Assembly: GCA_041650375.1 (NCBI GenBank)
Contig: JBAZLH010000003.1
Span: 73,719 to 137,718 of the forward strand
Length of the DNA: 64,000 nucleotides
Direction of reading: 5' to 3'
Origin: UBA6220 sp041650375
GTDB lineage: Bacteria > Patescibacteriota > Minisyncoccia > Minisyncoccales > Minisyncoccaceae
The notes under the pieces are model-generated. The model was not told the DNA's origin. It was given only the letters and a program-made list of their open reading frames with translations, and made no database searches. Both the position numbers and the translations under genes were made by a program. Positions 17,155 to 25,156 of this stretch are shown here, in pieces. The number at the start of each line of letters is the position of its first letter. Position 1 is the stretch's first letter.

Positions 17155-18456
17155 TTAATCAACGCATGTTCCGAGATATTTTGATTTTATTTCCACGCTT
17201 AAATTATAAATATTGCCCGCGCCCATCATAATCACCACTTCATTTTGAGCAAAGTATTCCTGCGTTTTTGAATTGTCATTTAAATAAACGCAATCGTTGC
17301 CAACGCGATTTGCCAAAATTTGGGAATTATAATTTTGGGCAATGTCTCCGCCCTCGCGGCCAACCACATCATAAACATCCAAAATAACCAGTTCGTCCAC
17401 CCATTTTTCTTTTATGGCTTTTTGGAAAACATTGATGAAGTCATTCCACAAAAATTGGGTTCTTTGGTATTGGTGGGGTTGGAAAACGCAAACTATTTTT
17501 TTATTTTCGTATTTTTCCCGAGCTGATTTGAGGGTGGCTTCAATTTCCGTGGGATGGTGCGCGTAATCGTCAATTAAGGTTAAATTATCGGTTAAGTCTG
17601 TGATATCAAACCTTCGCCAAGAGCCGTAAAACTCGCCCAGAGCGGCGTAAATAATGTTTTCGGATATTTGCAAAGCTTTGCCAACTTCCATGGCCGCCAG
17701 GGCGTTTAAAATATTATGCTCTCCCGGCACTTTCATTATGGAATTAAGTTGTTGGGCTTCAACTTGGCTAACTTCAAAATTAATGATTTTGGATTTAGCC
17801 ATAAGCTCAACATCCGCTCTTTTAATCAATAATCCGCTTTCCGGAACGTGGTTCGCAAACTCATTGAAAGCTTTTTTTATGTTTTCAAAAGTTTTATAAA
17901 AATCCAAATGGTCTTCTTCCATATTGGTTATAACCGCTATTTGCGGCCAATATTGCAAAAAAGAAGCTTCGTGCTCGCAAGCTTCAATCACCAGATATTT
18001 TGATTTGCCCAAACGAAAGTTGGAATTTCCGAATTCTTTCAATTTTGTTCCCACAATAACAGTCGGATCCAGTCCGGCCTTAGTTAAAATAAGGGCAACC
18101 ATGGCCGTGGTTGTGCTTTTGCCATGCGTGCCGGTAACGGCAATAGTAAAATGTTTTTTGGTTAAATCCCCCAGCGCTTCGGGATAACTTTGGCATTTAA
18201 TATTTTTGTTTTTCGCTTCGATCATTTCCGGATTATCCTCCTGGACCGCGGGGCTGTAAACCAATAAATCAAAATTTTGATTAATATTTTCTTTCTTTTG
18301 CGGCCCGATTACGATTTGCGCTCCCTTTTTTACGAGCATATCAATTATTTCCGAACTATATGCGTCCGAACCAAAAATTTCATCACCTTGGGCCAAGTAA
18401 TATTGCGCCAGGGCGGAAACGCCAATGCCCCCAATGCCGATAAAATATATTTTCAT
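17155..18456 (-). CDS. murC: UDP-MurNAc:L-alanine ligase
   Basis: Adds L-Ala to UDP-MurNAc, the first stem-peptide step. The nucleotide-sugar domain begins IGIGGIGVSALA at 6-17; ATP loop TGTHGKSTTT at 108-117; central EEDHLDFYKT and the C-terminal DDYAHHPTEI motif typical of MurC. The length, 433 residues, is normal. It is 2 bp downstream of thpR and separated from murD/murG, so the wall genes are dispersed here. Confidence 0.96.
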   Translation of the reverse strand: MKIYFIGIGGIGVSALAQYYLAQGDEIFGSDAYSSEIIDMLVKKGAQIVIGPQKKENINQNFDLLVYSPAVQEDNPEMIEAKNKNIKCQSYPEALGDLTKKHFTIAVTGTHGKSTTTAMVALILTKAGLDPTVIVGTKLKEFGNSNFRLGKSKYLVIEACEHEASFLQYWPQIAVITNMEEDHLDFYKTFENIKKAFNEFANHVPESGLLIKRADVELMAKSKIINFEVSQVEAQQLNSIMKVPGEHNILNALAAMEVGKALQISENIIYAALGEFYGSWRRFDITDLTDNLTLIDDYAHHPTEIEATLKSAREKYENKKIVCVFQPHQYQRTQFLWNDFINVFQKAIKEKWVDELVILDVYDVVGREGGDIAQNYNSQILANRVGNDCVYLNDNSKTQEYFAQNEVVIMMGAGNIYNLSVEIKSKYLGTCVD

Positions 18457-18458
18457 AA

Positions 18459-19058
18459 TTAATTTAAATTAAATGACTTCAAAACCGTGTATTGGGCTCC
18501 GCCTTTTTTCAATTCCGATTCCATAATTTCAATTGACTTCACGGGAAAAGAAAAAGAAAAATCCTTGTCCAGTTCAGGTATTTCTTCCGGCTCAATCCGA
18601 GCCCATTGCCATTGGATTATTCTGCCCGCGGTAATATGCGGTGAAAAATTTTTATTACTGCCTTCTTCGGCTTCCAAAACAATATTCGGGTTAGCCAACA
18701 GCGCGGTTTCCATGGCTTTTTGGAAACGCCCCAGTTCATCCGTTTGCTCGCCGTTTACCCAAACCATTCTTGGAGGTATTTTGTTTTTGGGCGCGTAAGC
18801 GATATCCTTTAATTTAACGTCAAAAATATTAAATTTATCAACCACGCTTCCCACGATTTTAAACACTTCGGGCAAATCATTTATTTCCAAATAACCCACG
18901 AAAAACAAGGTAATGTGCAAATTATCTTTTTTGGTCCATTTTATGGGCGAACTGCCGCAAAAATAAGAAAAAGAACGGTCAATCTCTTGCTGTTCTTCAA
19001 ATATTTTATTCCTTATTTTCTCCGGCAAACCAATGCTGATAAAAATCCTTTTTTTCAT
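18459..19058 (-). CDS. thpR: RNA 2',3'-cyclic phosphodiesterase (2H family)
   Basis: 199 residues of the 2H phosphoesterase family, which opens 2',3'-cyclic phosphates on RNA. Both signature motifs are visible: H48-I-T50 in NLHITLFFVG and H141-I-T143 in SPHITAGR. A 2',5'-ligase activity has been reported in vitro for relatives. It precedes murC by 2 bp and is divergent from the PHP gene. Confidence 0.9.
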   Translation of the reverse strand: MKKRIFISIGLPEKIRNKIFEEQQEIDRSFSYFCGSSPIKWTKKDNLHITLFFVGYLEINDLPEVFKIVGSVVDKFNIFDVKLKDIAYAPKNKIPPRMVWVNGEQTDELGRFQKAMETALLANPNIVLEAEEGSNKNFSPHITAGRIIQWQWARIEPEEIPELDKDFSFSFPVKSIEIMESELKKGGAQYTVLKSFNLN

Positions 19059-19118
19059 AATTTGATATAACTTTTGTATATTTCAATTATACATATTAAT
19101 GCCTTTAACGCAAAGTTA

Positions 19119-19127
19119 TGTTATAAT
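19119..19127 (+). promoter_or_regulatory. Extended -10 promoter of the PHP gene
   Basis: TGtTATAAT ends 6 bases before the ATG at 19134, so transcription would start on the start codon (leaderless). No good -35 is visible, as expected for an extended -10. Confidence 0.6.
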
Positions 19128-19133
19128 CAAAAC

Positions 19134-19796
19134 ATGAAAATAGATTTGCATTGCCATACCTATTATAGTAACGACGGAGTTTCTTCGCCGGAACAAATAA
19201 TCAAACAAGCCCTTAAAAAAGGGCTGGATGGCGTGGCAATTACAGACCACGAAACAGCGGCAGGCTGGGAAGAGGCCCTTAATATCGGCGAAGAGTTGGG
19301 CGTAAAAATTATTTTTGGAGAAGAGATTAAAACCAACAAAGGAGATATTCTGGCATTGTTTATCCAAAAACAAATAAACGGAAAAAATAAAGACCCGAAG
19401 TGGGTTATAGATGAAATCAAAAAACAAGGCGGAATTGCGATAATTCCCCATCCTTGCCACGGAACGGAAAGGTTTAAAGATGATTTAAAAAATTATCTGG
19501 GTATTATTGACGGCATTGAAGTTTTTAACGGCCGCTTGCCTTTTACTTTACCGGACAAAATGGCGTTTGAGTTTGCCCAAAAAAACAATTTAACAATGAC
19601 CGGAGGCAGCGACGCGCACCACTATCGCGGAATTGGCGAAACATACACCGAGTGCAGGGCCGATACATTGGAAGAATTTAAAAACGCTTTATTAAATAAA
19701 AAATCCCACGCTGTGGGCAAGAAAGCATCCTTGTTGTATCTTATTTTTCCAACTCTAAAAAGAATAAAACTTATTAAAGGAAAATCTATTCCTTAA
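19134..19796 (+). CDS. PHP-domain metal phosphoesterase
   Basis: 220 residues from the chosen ATG. PHP motifs: DLHCHTYYSNDG at 4-15, ITDHETAAG, the IPHPCHG block, and GGSDAHHYRGIGETY near the C-terminus, which supply the His/Asp ligands of a multi-metal centre. Substrate unknown; relatives cleave nucleoside 3',5'-bisphosphates or act on RNA ends. I chose the ATG at 19134 because residues upstream overlap the -10 box and do not fit the family. The 3' end overlaps the convergent HAD gene by 11 bases. Confidence 0.88.
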   Translation: MKIDLHCHTYYSNDGVSSPEQIIKQALKKGLDGVAITDHETAAGWEEALNIGEELGVKIIFGEEIKTNKGDILALFIQKQINGKNKDPKWVIDEIKKQGGIAIIPHPCHGTERFKDDLKNYLGIIDGIEVFNGRLPFTLPDKMAFEFAQKNNLTMTGGSDAHHYRGIGETYTECRADTLEEFKNALLNKKSHAVGKKASLLYLIFPTLKRIKLIKGKSIP

Positions 19797-20445
19797 AAAA
19801 TTTAACTAAATCCCTTAGGGACGTTAATATTTTGTCGGCTTGGTCAAAATTATGCCCATTGGCAAAGCCATTCGGCACCACAAAACAATGCGCGCCCGCG
19901 GCTTTGGCCGCGACGAGCCCATGCTCCGTGTCTTCAATTACCAAGCATTGCTGCGGTTCAAGCTCTAATTCTTCCATCGCCGCCAAATAAATATCCGGAG
20001 CGGGTTTTGGGTTTTCAACATCTGTTTTGGTAACCACGACCGGAAAATAATGGGCAAAGCCGTTTCTTTCCAGTTTTGTTTCCATTTCATCTTTGCCGCT
20101 ATTGGTGCAAAGCGCGATTTTAAATTCCGGGTTATTATGAAAATATTCCACGGCCTCCCGGGCGCACGGCATTAATTCCAAAGCATCTTCGCCATACAAC
20201 TTTAAAACCATTTCATCCCGCCTTTTAACCAAATCGCCTTTATTTATTTTTAATCCGTATTTTTCAACGATAATATCTTCGATTTGTTCACCGGTCTTGC
20301 CCGCGTATAAAATATAGTCTTCAACCGGAATAACAATATCATAATCATCCAAAATTTCCGACCAAACTTTGGCTTGTTTATATTCGCTTTGGAAAAGAGT
20401 CCCGTCTGAATCAAACAATATGGCTTTTATATCTTGTTTATTCAT
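19786..20445 (-). CDS. HAD-family hydrolase, beta-PGM-like
   Basis: 219 residues with the HAD motifs: D12-S-D14-G-T, a cap domain, Thr/Ser in ALCTNSGK, Lys in NPKPAPDIYL, and IEDTEHGLVAAKAAG. It probably dephosphorylates a small phosphate ester or acts as a sugar phosphate mutase. It is a tandem paralogue of the next gene upstream (8-base overlap). The stop overlaps the convergent PHP gene. Confidence 0.88.
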   Translation of the reverse strand: MNKQDIKAILFDSDGTLFQSEYKQAKVWSEILDDYDIVIPVEDYILYAGKTGEQIEDIIVEKYGLKINKGDLVKRRDEMVLKLYGEDALELMPCAREAVEYFHNNPEFKIALCTNSGKDEMETKLERNGFAHYFPVVVTKTDVENPKPAPDIYLAAMEELELEPQQCLVIEDTEHGLVAAKAAGAHCFVVPNGFANGHNFDQADKILTSLRDLVKFFKE

Positions 20446-21103
20446 TACTGTTAAAATATCCTACTAATTCTTTTAAGGATTTAAATATTTTGTCCGCGCG
20501 GCTAAAGTCCTGTTTCTCGGAATATTCATTTGGCACGACGAAACAGGCCAATCCGGCATCTTTTGCTGACTGTAAGCCATATTGGGTATCTTCAATCGCG
20601 ACACACTCTTTGGGCATTAGGCCTATTTTTTTTATGCCAGCAAGGTAAATATCTGGTGCGGGTTTGCTGTTTTTAACATCATCGCCAGCGACAATAATGG
20701 AAAAATATTTTAAAAAATTGTTTTTTTCCAATTTAGCAATTACCTCTTCTTTGTCTCCGCCGGAACATAACCCTAATTTAAATTTTGGATTATTATGAAA
20801 ATATTCCACAGCTTCTTTGGCAAAAGGCATTAAGGGCATCGCTTTTTCGGTAAACCATTTCTCAATTAAACTTTTCTTTTTTTCCCAAAGCTCGCCTTCC
20901 TGAAGCGGTAAATTAAAATCATGAATCATTTCTGAGTCAATGTATTTCCAACTTTTTCCGGCATAGTTAAAATATATTTCCTTGGTTAATTCAATGCCAT
21001 ACTCTTTTAACGGTTCAGCCCAACCCTGCCATTGATAGTATTCGGTATCAAATAATACTCCGTCTAAATCAAATAAGATTCCTTTTAGTTTTTCTTTGGC
21101 CAT
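20438..21103 (-). CDS. HAD-family hydrolase, tandem paralogue
   Basis: 221 residues; D12-L-D14-G-V, GLCSGGDKEE, NSKPAPDIYLAGI and IEDTQYGLQSAKDAG are the HAD motifs. Similarity to its neighbour runs through the whole protein, including the identical phrase EYFHNNP, so the pair arose by tandem duplication. Substrate unknown. Confidence 0.88.
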   Translation of the reverse strand: MAKEKLKGILFDLDGVLFDTEYYQWQGWAEPLKEYGIELTKEIYFNYAGKSWKYIDSEMIHDFNLPLQEGELWEKKKSLIEKWFTEKAMPLMPFAKEAVEYFHNNPKFKLGLCSGGDKEEVIAKLEKNNFLKYFSIIVAGDDVKNSKPAPDIYLAGIKKIGLMPKECVAIEDTQYGLQSAKDAGLACFVVPNEYSEKQDFSRADKIFKSLKELVGYFNSNE

Positions 21104-21127
21104 GTTGCTTTATATATTAATATCAAA

Positions 21128-21158
21128 TAAAAAAAATCGCAAGAAATTTATTCTTGCG
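21128..21158 (-). terminator. Intrinsic terminator of the 21174 gene
   Basis: CGCAAGAA (21138-21145) pairs perfectly with TTCTTGCG (21151-21158); eight or more U follow on the minus strand. Confidence 0.9.
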
Positions 21159-21173
21159 GATTAGGCAAACCTC

Positions 21174-21821
21174 TTAAAGTTCGCATAGCGCCCAAACAAT
21201 ACTCTGGGCTGTAATTGGGCCATCGAGCACAACATCGGCTCCTTGGGTAAAAAAGTTTTCTCTTTCTTCCCCGGCTTGCACTCCAATGTGGTAATCAGAT
21301 TTAACTTTCATATCTCCAGCTGAGTCGCTAATGAAAACAATTTTTGCCTCCGGAAACATCTTTCTCACAATGGCGATGTGAGCATTTTTATTTCCGTGCT
21401 CATATCCGTAAATCCGGAAGAAATAATGCGCCAGATTCTCGCGTAACGCCCATTTTTCAATCAAGAGCTCTTCCGTGCTGGAAGAAATAACCTGAATCAT
21501 ATCACCGAAATTCTCGGCAATAACTTTAACAGTGCTTTCCGTCTCCGGAAAGCTAACTGGATTGCCGTAAACTTCAATTACTTTGCGCATACGATATTCG
21601 TCTGCGCAATCTCTGCGAGCCGATGGCTCTGCGATCGGTAGCATTTTTACGATTTGTTCGTCAAATGGGATACCTGTTGTTTCGAGGTATAATTTCCTGG
21701 CAAGTTCTCGAGATATTCCAATGTGCTTTTCGACACAATCAGCCGCTAAGTCAGCATGGACCGGCATGGTATCAACTTGCGTACCATCCCAATCCCACAT
21801 AACTACTATTGTTCCAATCAT
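21174..21821 (-). CDS. HAD-family phosphatase
   Basis: 215 residues. HAD motif I is MWDWDGT (Asp10, Asp12), motif II is VISSSTEE, and motif IV is IVFISDSAGDMKVKSDYHIG, typical of phosphoglycolate-phosphatase-like enzymes. It is less similar to the tandem pair next door. GGAGG sits 5 bases before the ATG. It has its own promoter and terminator. A role near the inositol lipid genes (for example removing the phosphate of phosphatidylinositol phosphate) is possible but only inferred from position. Confidence 0.85.
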   Translation of the reverse strand: MIGTIVVMWDWDGTQVDTMPVHADLAADCVEKHIGISRELARKLYLETTGIPFDEQIVKMLPIAEPSARRDCADEYRMRKVIEVYGNPVSFPETESTVKVIAENFGDMIQVISSSTEELLIEKWALRENLAHYFFRIYGYEHGNKNAHIAIVRKMFPEAKIVFISDSAGDMKVKSDYHIGVQAGEERENFFTQGADVVLDGPITAQSIVWALCEL

Positions 21822-21843
21822 TTAATCCTCCATTAATATGAAT

Positions 21844-21872
21844 AGAATAACATAAATATTAGATTATGTCAA
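21844..21872 (-). promoter_or_regulatory. Promoter of the 21174 gene
   Basis: TTGACA (21867-21872), 17-bp spacer, TATTCT (21844-21849) with an extended TGt. The -35 overlaps the U-tract after the phosphatidyltransferase gene. Confidence 0.7.
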
Positions 21873-21875
21873 AAA

Positions 21876-21887
21876 AAACAGCTGTTT
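21876..21887. promoter_or_regulatory. 12-bp palindrome next to a -35 box
   Basis: AAACAGCTGTTT, a perfect palindrome 3 bp from the -35 box of the HAD gene. Its ACAGCTGT core also lies at the centre of the 22-bp palindrome in front of the PadR gene at 24170. It may be a second operator, or part of the terminator of the upstream gene. Confidence 0.4.
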
Positions 21888-21912
21888 AGCTATTTTCTCC
21901 TCTGCTTAATTT

Positions 21913-22521
21913 TTACTTCTTATTCAAGCTTATGGCAGACCAAACTCTTTGAATCGCCGTAAAATTAGCTAAAATAGCGATAACGAACAAGATAGCGACT
22001 GCGTAATAATAATTCGGATATAAGGCCGCTAAAATTAAAACAATAAATATCAGTATTAATCTTTCCGCTCGGGATAACAATCCCCCTTTTAACTCTTGAT
22101 TAACTAAATCTTTTTCTTTAGCAGCGGCTTTGGCGTATGTAGTGACAACTGAACCGAACATAGTTAGATAAATCCAAACATAACCGGGTGCGAAAAAAAT
22201 AGTTGGTAAATTAACGAAAAGCAAACCGAATAAAATTATTCCCTCCACATATCTATCAAAAATCGTATCAAGATAAGCGCCAACCTTAGTGCTCATATTT
22301 TTTTCTCGCGCAACCGCCCCATCTATAAAATCTAAAAAAGAGGCGATTAAAAAGAATATAATTGCCATCCAAAATAATTCTTTGACAATAAAATACGCGC
22401 TGATTATCGCCATTAATCCCGACAAAAGCGTGTATTGATTCGGTGTAATCGGCAAAACTCCGAACATTTTTCCAACTAATTTTTCCAAATCTTTAAACCA
22501 ACTTCTTTTTGTATCCAACAT
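21913..22521 (-). CDS. CDP-alcohol phosphatidyltransferase
   Basis: 202-residue membrane enzyme with about six hydrophobic segments. The family motif is complete: D64-x2-D67-G-x2-A71-R72-x8-G81-x3-D85-x3-D89. It moves a CDP-activated lipid head or diacylglycerol onto an alcohol. With inositol-phosphate synthase encoded 400 bp away on the same strand, a phosphatidylinositol-phosphate synthase of the actinobacterial type is the best guess; phosphatidylglycerol-phosphate synthase remains possible. Confidence 0.88.
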   Translation of the reverse strand: MLDTKRSWFKDLEKLVGKMFGVLPITPNQYTLLSGLMAIISAYFIVKELFWMAIIFFLIASFLDFIDGAVAREKNMSTKVGAYLDTIFDRYVEGIILFGLLFVNLPTIFFAPGYVWIYLTMFGSVVTTYAKAAAKEKDLVNQELKGGLLSRAERLILIFIVLILAALYPNYYYAVAILFVIAILANFTAIQRVWSAISLNKK

Positions 22522-22544
22522 ATTCTAATAACTTATTGTTTATT

Positions 22545-22572
22545 ATCAAAAGCAACCCTAATCGGGTTGCTT
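22545..22572 (-). terminator. Intrinsic terminator of the 22583 gene
   Basis: AAGCAACCC (22550-22558) pairs with GGGTTGCTT (22564-22572), followed by a short U-rich tail on the minus strand. Confidence 0.75.
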
Positions 22573-22582
22573 AAAAGTATTA

Positions 22583-22882
22583 TTAAATTTTTAATAATAA
22601 ATCTTGGCAGAAACTTTTCATATTTTCCAGTTCCTTAATTCCCTTTTCGGTAGTTTTATACGCTTTCTCTCCTTTCAATTTTTCTCGGCTGACATACCCG
22701 TCATTTTTAAGGCGGAACAATACTGTTTTTACCATTAAATCGTTCGGCAAAAAACCAAACTTTTCAAAAGTTAATTTTGTAATTTCTTTTTGTTGAATTT
22801 CTTGTTCTTTTCCAAGAGAAAGAATATATATCCAAAGATTGCCTTCTGTGACGGAACTGGTAAATCTTTTAATTGGTTCCAT
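22583..22882 (-). CDS. PadR-like winged-helix regulator
   Basis: 99 residues. The order of helices and the wing (TVLFRLKNDGYVSREKLKGEKAYKTTEKGIKELE) fits the PadR family; such proteins bind palindromic operators as dimers. It is a paralogue of the protein encoded at 24170 (shared NLWIYIL at the N-terminus). It lies 36 bp downstream of the inositol-phosphate synthase gene and is probably co-transcribed with it. Confidence 0.75.
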   Translation of the reverse strand: MEPIKRFTSSVTEGNLWIYILSLGKEQEIQQKEITKLTFEKFGFLPNDLMVKTVLFRLKNDGYVSREKLKGEKAYKTTEKGIKELENMKSFCQDLLLKI

Positions 22883-22918
22883 GATTTTTATAAATTAAAT
22901 TTATGTACGATTATTATA

Positions 22919-24073
22919 TTATCTTTCTCTCTTGTTCGCAATAAATTCTTCAATCATTTCCCTGGCTTTTTCATCCGTAAACTGAGTCATAGGATGCTTC
23001 ATAAAATAAGCCGAGGAAGACAATAAAGTTCCGCCGACACCTCTGTCCAATGCTATTTTTAATAATCTGATTGCCTCAATTACGCAACCGGCCGAGTTAG
23101 GAGAATCTTCCACTGATAACCTTAATTCCAATTCCACCGGAACGTTGCCAAACTTCCTGCCTTCCATTCTGATAAAACAAACTTTATTGTCTTTTAAGAA
23201 AGGAACGTAATCGGATGGCCCAACGTGCAAATTGTCATAACTTAATCTTTTAGCGAGCTGTGACTCAACGGCTTCGGTCTTAGATATTTTTTTTGTTTTC
23301 AAACGGGCCCTTTCTCCATACATATTTAAAAAGTCGGTGTTGCCGCCAACGTTTAGTTGATAAGACCTATCAATCGTAACGCCTCTTTCCGCAAACAAAT
23401 GCGACAAAACTCGATGCGTGATAGTCGCGCCAACTTGTGATTTGATATCGTCACCAATGCAAGGAATACCTTTATCCCTGAATTTCTTTTCCCATTTTTC
23501 GTCCGAACAAATAAACACGGGCATGCAATTTACAAAAGCCACGCCGGCCTCCAAACAAGCGTTAGCGTAAAACTCCGTGGCTTTTTGCGAGCCAACCGGC
23601 ATATAGCTAACCAAAATATCGGCTTTTGATTTTTTTAATTCTTCAACCACATCAACTGATTTTTTATCGGAAACAATAAAGGTTTGGTCGTCTGGATAAT
23701 CTTTCATATGCGCCGCCACCCCGTCTAAAACCGGACCCATCTTCACAATAACACCGGTTTTAGGAACATCGTGACAAAAAGTTTTTGTGCAATTAGGTTT
23801 TTCAAAGATTGCTTCTCCGATATCCTTGCCAACTTTTCGCTTGTCTACGTCAAAAGCCGCGACAATCTTAATGTCCGAAACTCGGTAATTACCAAGAACA
23901 TTATGCATTAATCCCGGAACCAATTCGTCGTCATCTTTAATATCCTTGTAATAATAAATACCCTGAACCAACGAACTGCAACAATTGCCGATTCCGGCAA
24001 TCGCAATTTTAATTTCATTGCCATTTTTCGCGGCGCTCTTCGCCTTAACTTTTGGCTTTGCTTTTTTTGCCAT
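22919..24073 (-). CDS. ino1: Myo-inositol-1-phosphate synthase
   Basis: NAD-dependent synthase that turns glucose-6-phosphate into inositol 3-phosphate. 384 residues in the prokaryotic size class. Seen: NAD-binding IAIAGIGNCCSSLVQG at 24-39, FDVDKRKVGKDI, SYMPVGSQKATEFYA, the catalytic domain with DDIKSQVGATITHR, NVGGNTDFLNM and EDSPNSAGCVIEAIRLLKI. Bacterial use is mainly for phosphatidylinositol or mycothiol-type solutes. It is flanked by two PadR-like genes and a CDP-alcohol phosphatidyltransferase. Confidence 0.94.
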   Translation of the reverse strand: MAKKAKPKVKAKSAAKNGNEIKIAIAGIGNCCSSLVQGIYYYKDIKDDDELVPGLMHNVLGNYRVSDIKIVAAFDVDKRKVGKDIGEAIFEKPNCTKTFCHDVPKTGVIVKMGPVLDGVAAHMKDYPDDQTFIVSDKKSVDVVEELKKSKADILVSYMPVGSQKATEFYANACLEAGVAFVNCMPVFICSDEKWEKKFRDKGIPCIGDDIKSQVGATITHRVLSHLFAERGVTIDRSYQLNVGGNTDFLNMYGERARLKTKKISKTEAVESQLAKRLSYDNLHVGPSDYVPFLKDNKVCFIRMEGRKFGNVPVELELRLSVEDSPNSAGCVIEAIRLLKIALDRGVGGTLLSSSAYFMKHPMTQFTDEKAREMIEEFIANKRER

Positions 24074-24122
24074 AGTGTTATAAAAATATTATAATAAATT
24101 AGTTATTGGATTAACCTTGAAT

Positions 24123-24144
24123 CTATTTTACAGCTGTAAAATAG
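24123..24144. promoter_or_regulatory. 22-bp perfect palindrome, candidate PadR operator
   Basis: Half-site CTATTTTACAG followed directly by its exact reverse complement. It lies between the divergent ino1 and PadR genes, 26 bp before the PadR ATG and 49 bp before the ino1 ATG. It has no U-tract, so it is not a terminator. Position and symmetry fit autoregulation by the PadR protein. Confidence 0.7.
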
Positions 24145-24169
24145 TTTGTCAATATGATAACATAAAAAT

Positions 24170-24472
24170 ATGACCCCGTTGGAACGGCTGCAAAAATCAA
24201 ATACTAAAGAAAATCTCTGGATATACATCTTGGCTGTTTTGAAAACCGGAACTAATTACGCCTGGGATTTACCGAGCATTATAGAAAAAGAATTCGGATT
24301 CAGGCCAGGCAATATTACGCCCTATCGCGTGCTTTACAGATTGGAAGAGCAAGGTTTTGTGAAAAGCGTTTTGGAAGAAAGACGCCGGGTTTATAAAATA
24401 ACCACAAACGGAGAAAAAGAATTGGAAAAGGTAAAACAGTATTATAAATCAATTTTAAATAAAATTGGTTAG
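24170..24472 (+). CDS. PadR-family transcription regulator
   Basis: 100 residues with a PadR winged helix: helices in SNTKENLWIYILAVLKTG and DLPSIIEKEFGF, then the wing VLYRLEEQGFVKSVLEERRRVYKITTNGEKELE and a C-terminal dimerisation helix. It is encoded opposite ino1 behind a 22-bp palindrome. Probably a repressor of itself and of the inositol genes; the ligand is unknown. Confidence 0.85.
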   Translation: MTPLERLQKSNTKENLWIYILAVLKTGTNYAWDLPSIIEKEFGFRPGNITPYRVLYRLEEQGFVKSVLEERRRVYKITTNGEKELEKVKQYYKSILNKIG

Positions 24473-24476
24473 GCTT

Positions 24477-25010
24477 ATGGATAAAGAACCAAGAATTAAG
24501 AATAAAATAGAAAGCCCCCGCAAAACTAAAACTGGCGAACCCGCCTCCGCGGACAAGAAGGCTACGGCGGGCAAAGAAGAAAAAGCCAAGAAGGAAACTG
24601 ATATCCAAGAAGTGGTAAACCATTATTTTTTTACCAAAGGCTTGACATTGGAAGACGTAAAAGAAAACGCCAAAAAACAAAAAATTATTTATTCGCGGTT
24701 TACTCGGCCGGCCAAGGAACTGATTGAACTGGCGGGCTCGACAAAAAAAGCAAAACAGGCTATTAGTATAATAGCCGAATGGGCAAATTCAAGAAATCTT
24801 GATTACACAATTGAAACCGTTTTCAAAAAATGGCTTGAACTTGGCCGCTTAAAGCCGAAAGAAGTTGTTAAAAAACCTTATTATCAAAACCAACCCATGG
24901 TTTGGTCCGCAACCAAGAAAAAATGGTATGTTATTGACGATGGCGGAGAATGGCTGGAATACGCGGGCAAAGACTCCGAGATTGAATGGCGGATTGAACA
25001 CAAAAAATAA
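24477..25010 (+). CDS. Charged protein of unknown function
   Basis: 177 residues from the ATG at 24477; a TTG 12 bases upstream is possible but overlaps the PadR gene. Residues 1-40 are Lys/Glu-rich and probably disordered. A helical middle part (DIQEVVNHYFFTKGL through TIETVFKKWLEL) follows, then a C-terminal segment with Trp-rich MVWSATKKKWYVIDDGG. No family recognised. It follows the PadR gene by 4 bp and ends 10 bp before a palindromic repeat. Confidence 0.75.
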   Translation: MDKEPRIKNKIESPRKTKTGEPASADKKATAGKEEKAKKETDIQEVVNHYFFTKGLTLEDVKENAKKQKIIYSRFTRPAKELIELAGSTKKAKQAISIIAEWANSRNLDYTIETVFKKWLELGRLKPKEVVKKPYYQNQPMVWSATKKKWYVIDDGGEWLEYAGKDSEIEWRIEHKK

Positions 25011-25014
25011 ATCA

Positions 25015-25096
25015 AATGTTCGTCGGATTTTACTAAATCCGACGTCTCATTCAGCAAAATGACCACTGGGCATTCGCTCGTCGCGAATTGAGCCAA
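25015..25096 (+). repeat. Palindromic dispersed repeat, copy A
   Basis: Begins AATGTT, then a perfect 10-bp hairpin CGTCGGATTT-TACT-AAATCCGACG (25021-25044), then a second small hairpin around TCATTCAGCAAAATGA. It lies 10 bp after the stop of the 24477 gene. Related copies are at 27263, 27383 and, inverted, at 37085. Confidence 0.85.
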
Positions 25097-25156
25097 ACAT
25101 TATAAACATTCTTAATTAATGCTAATTATTAAATAATAATCTAAATATTACTTTTT

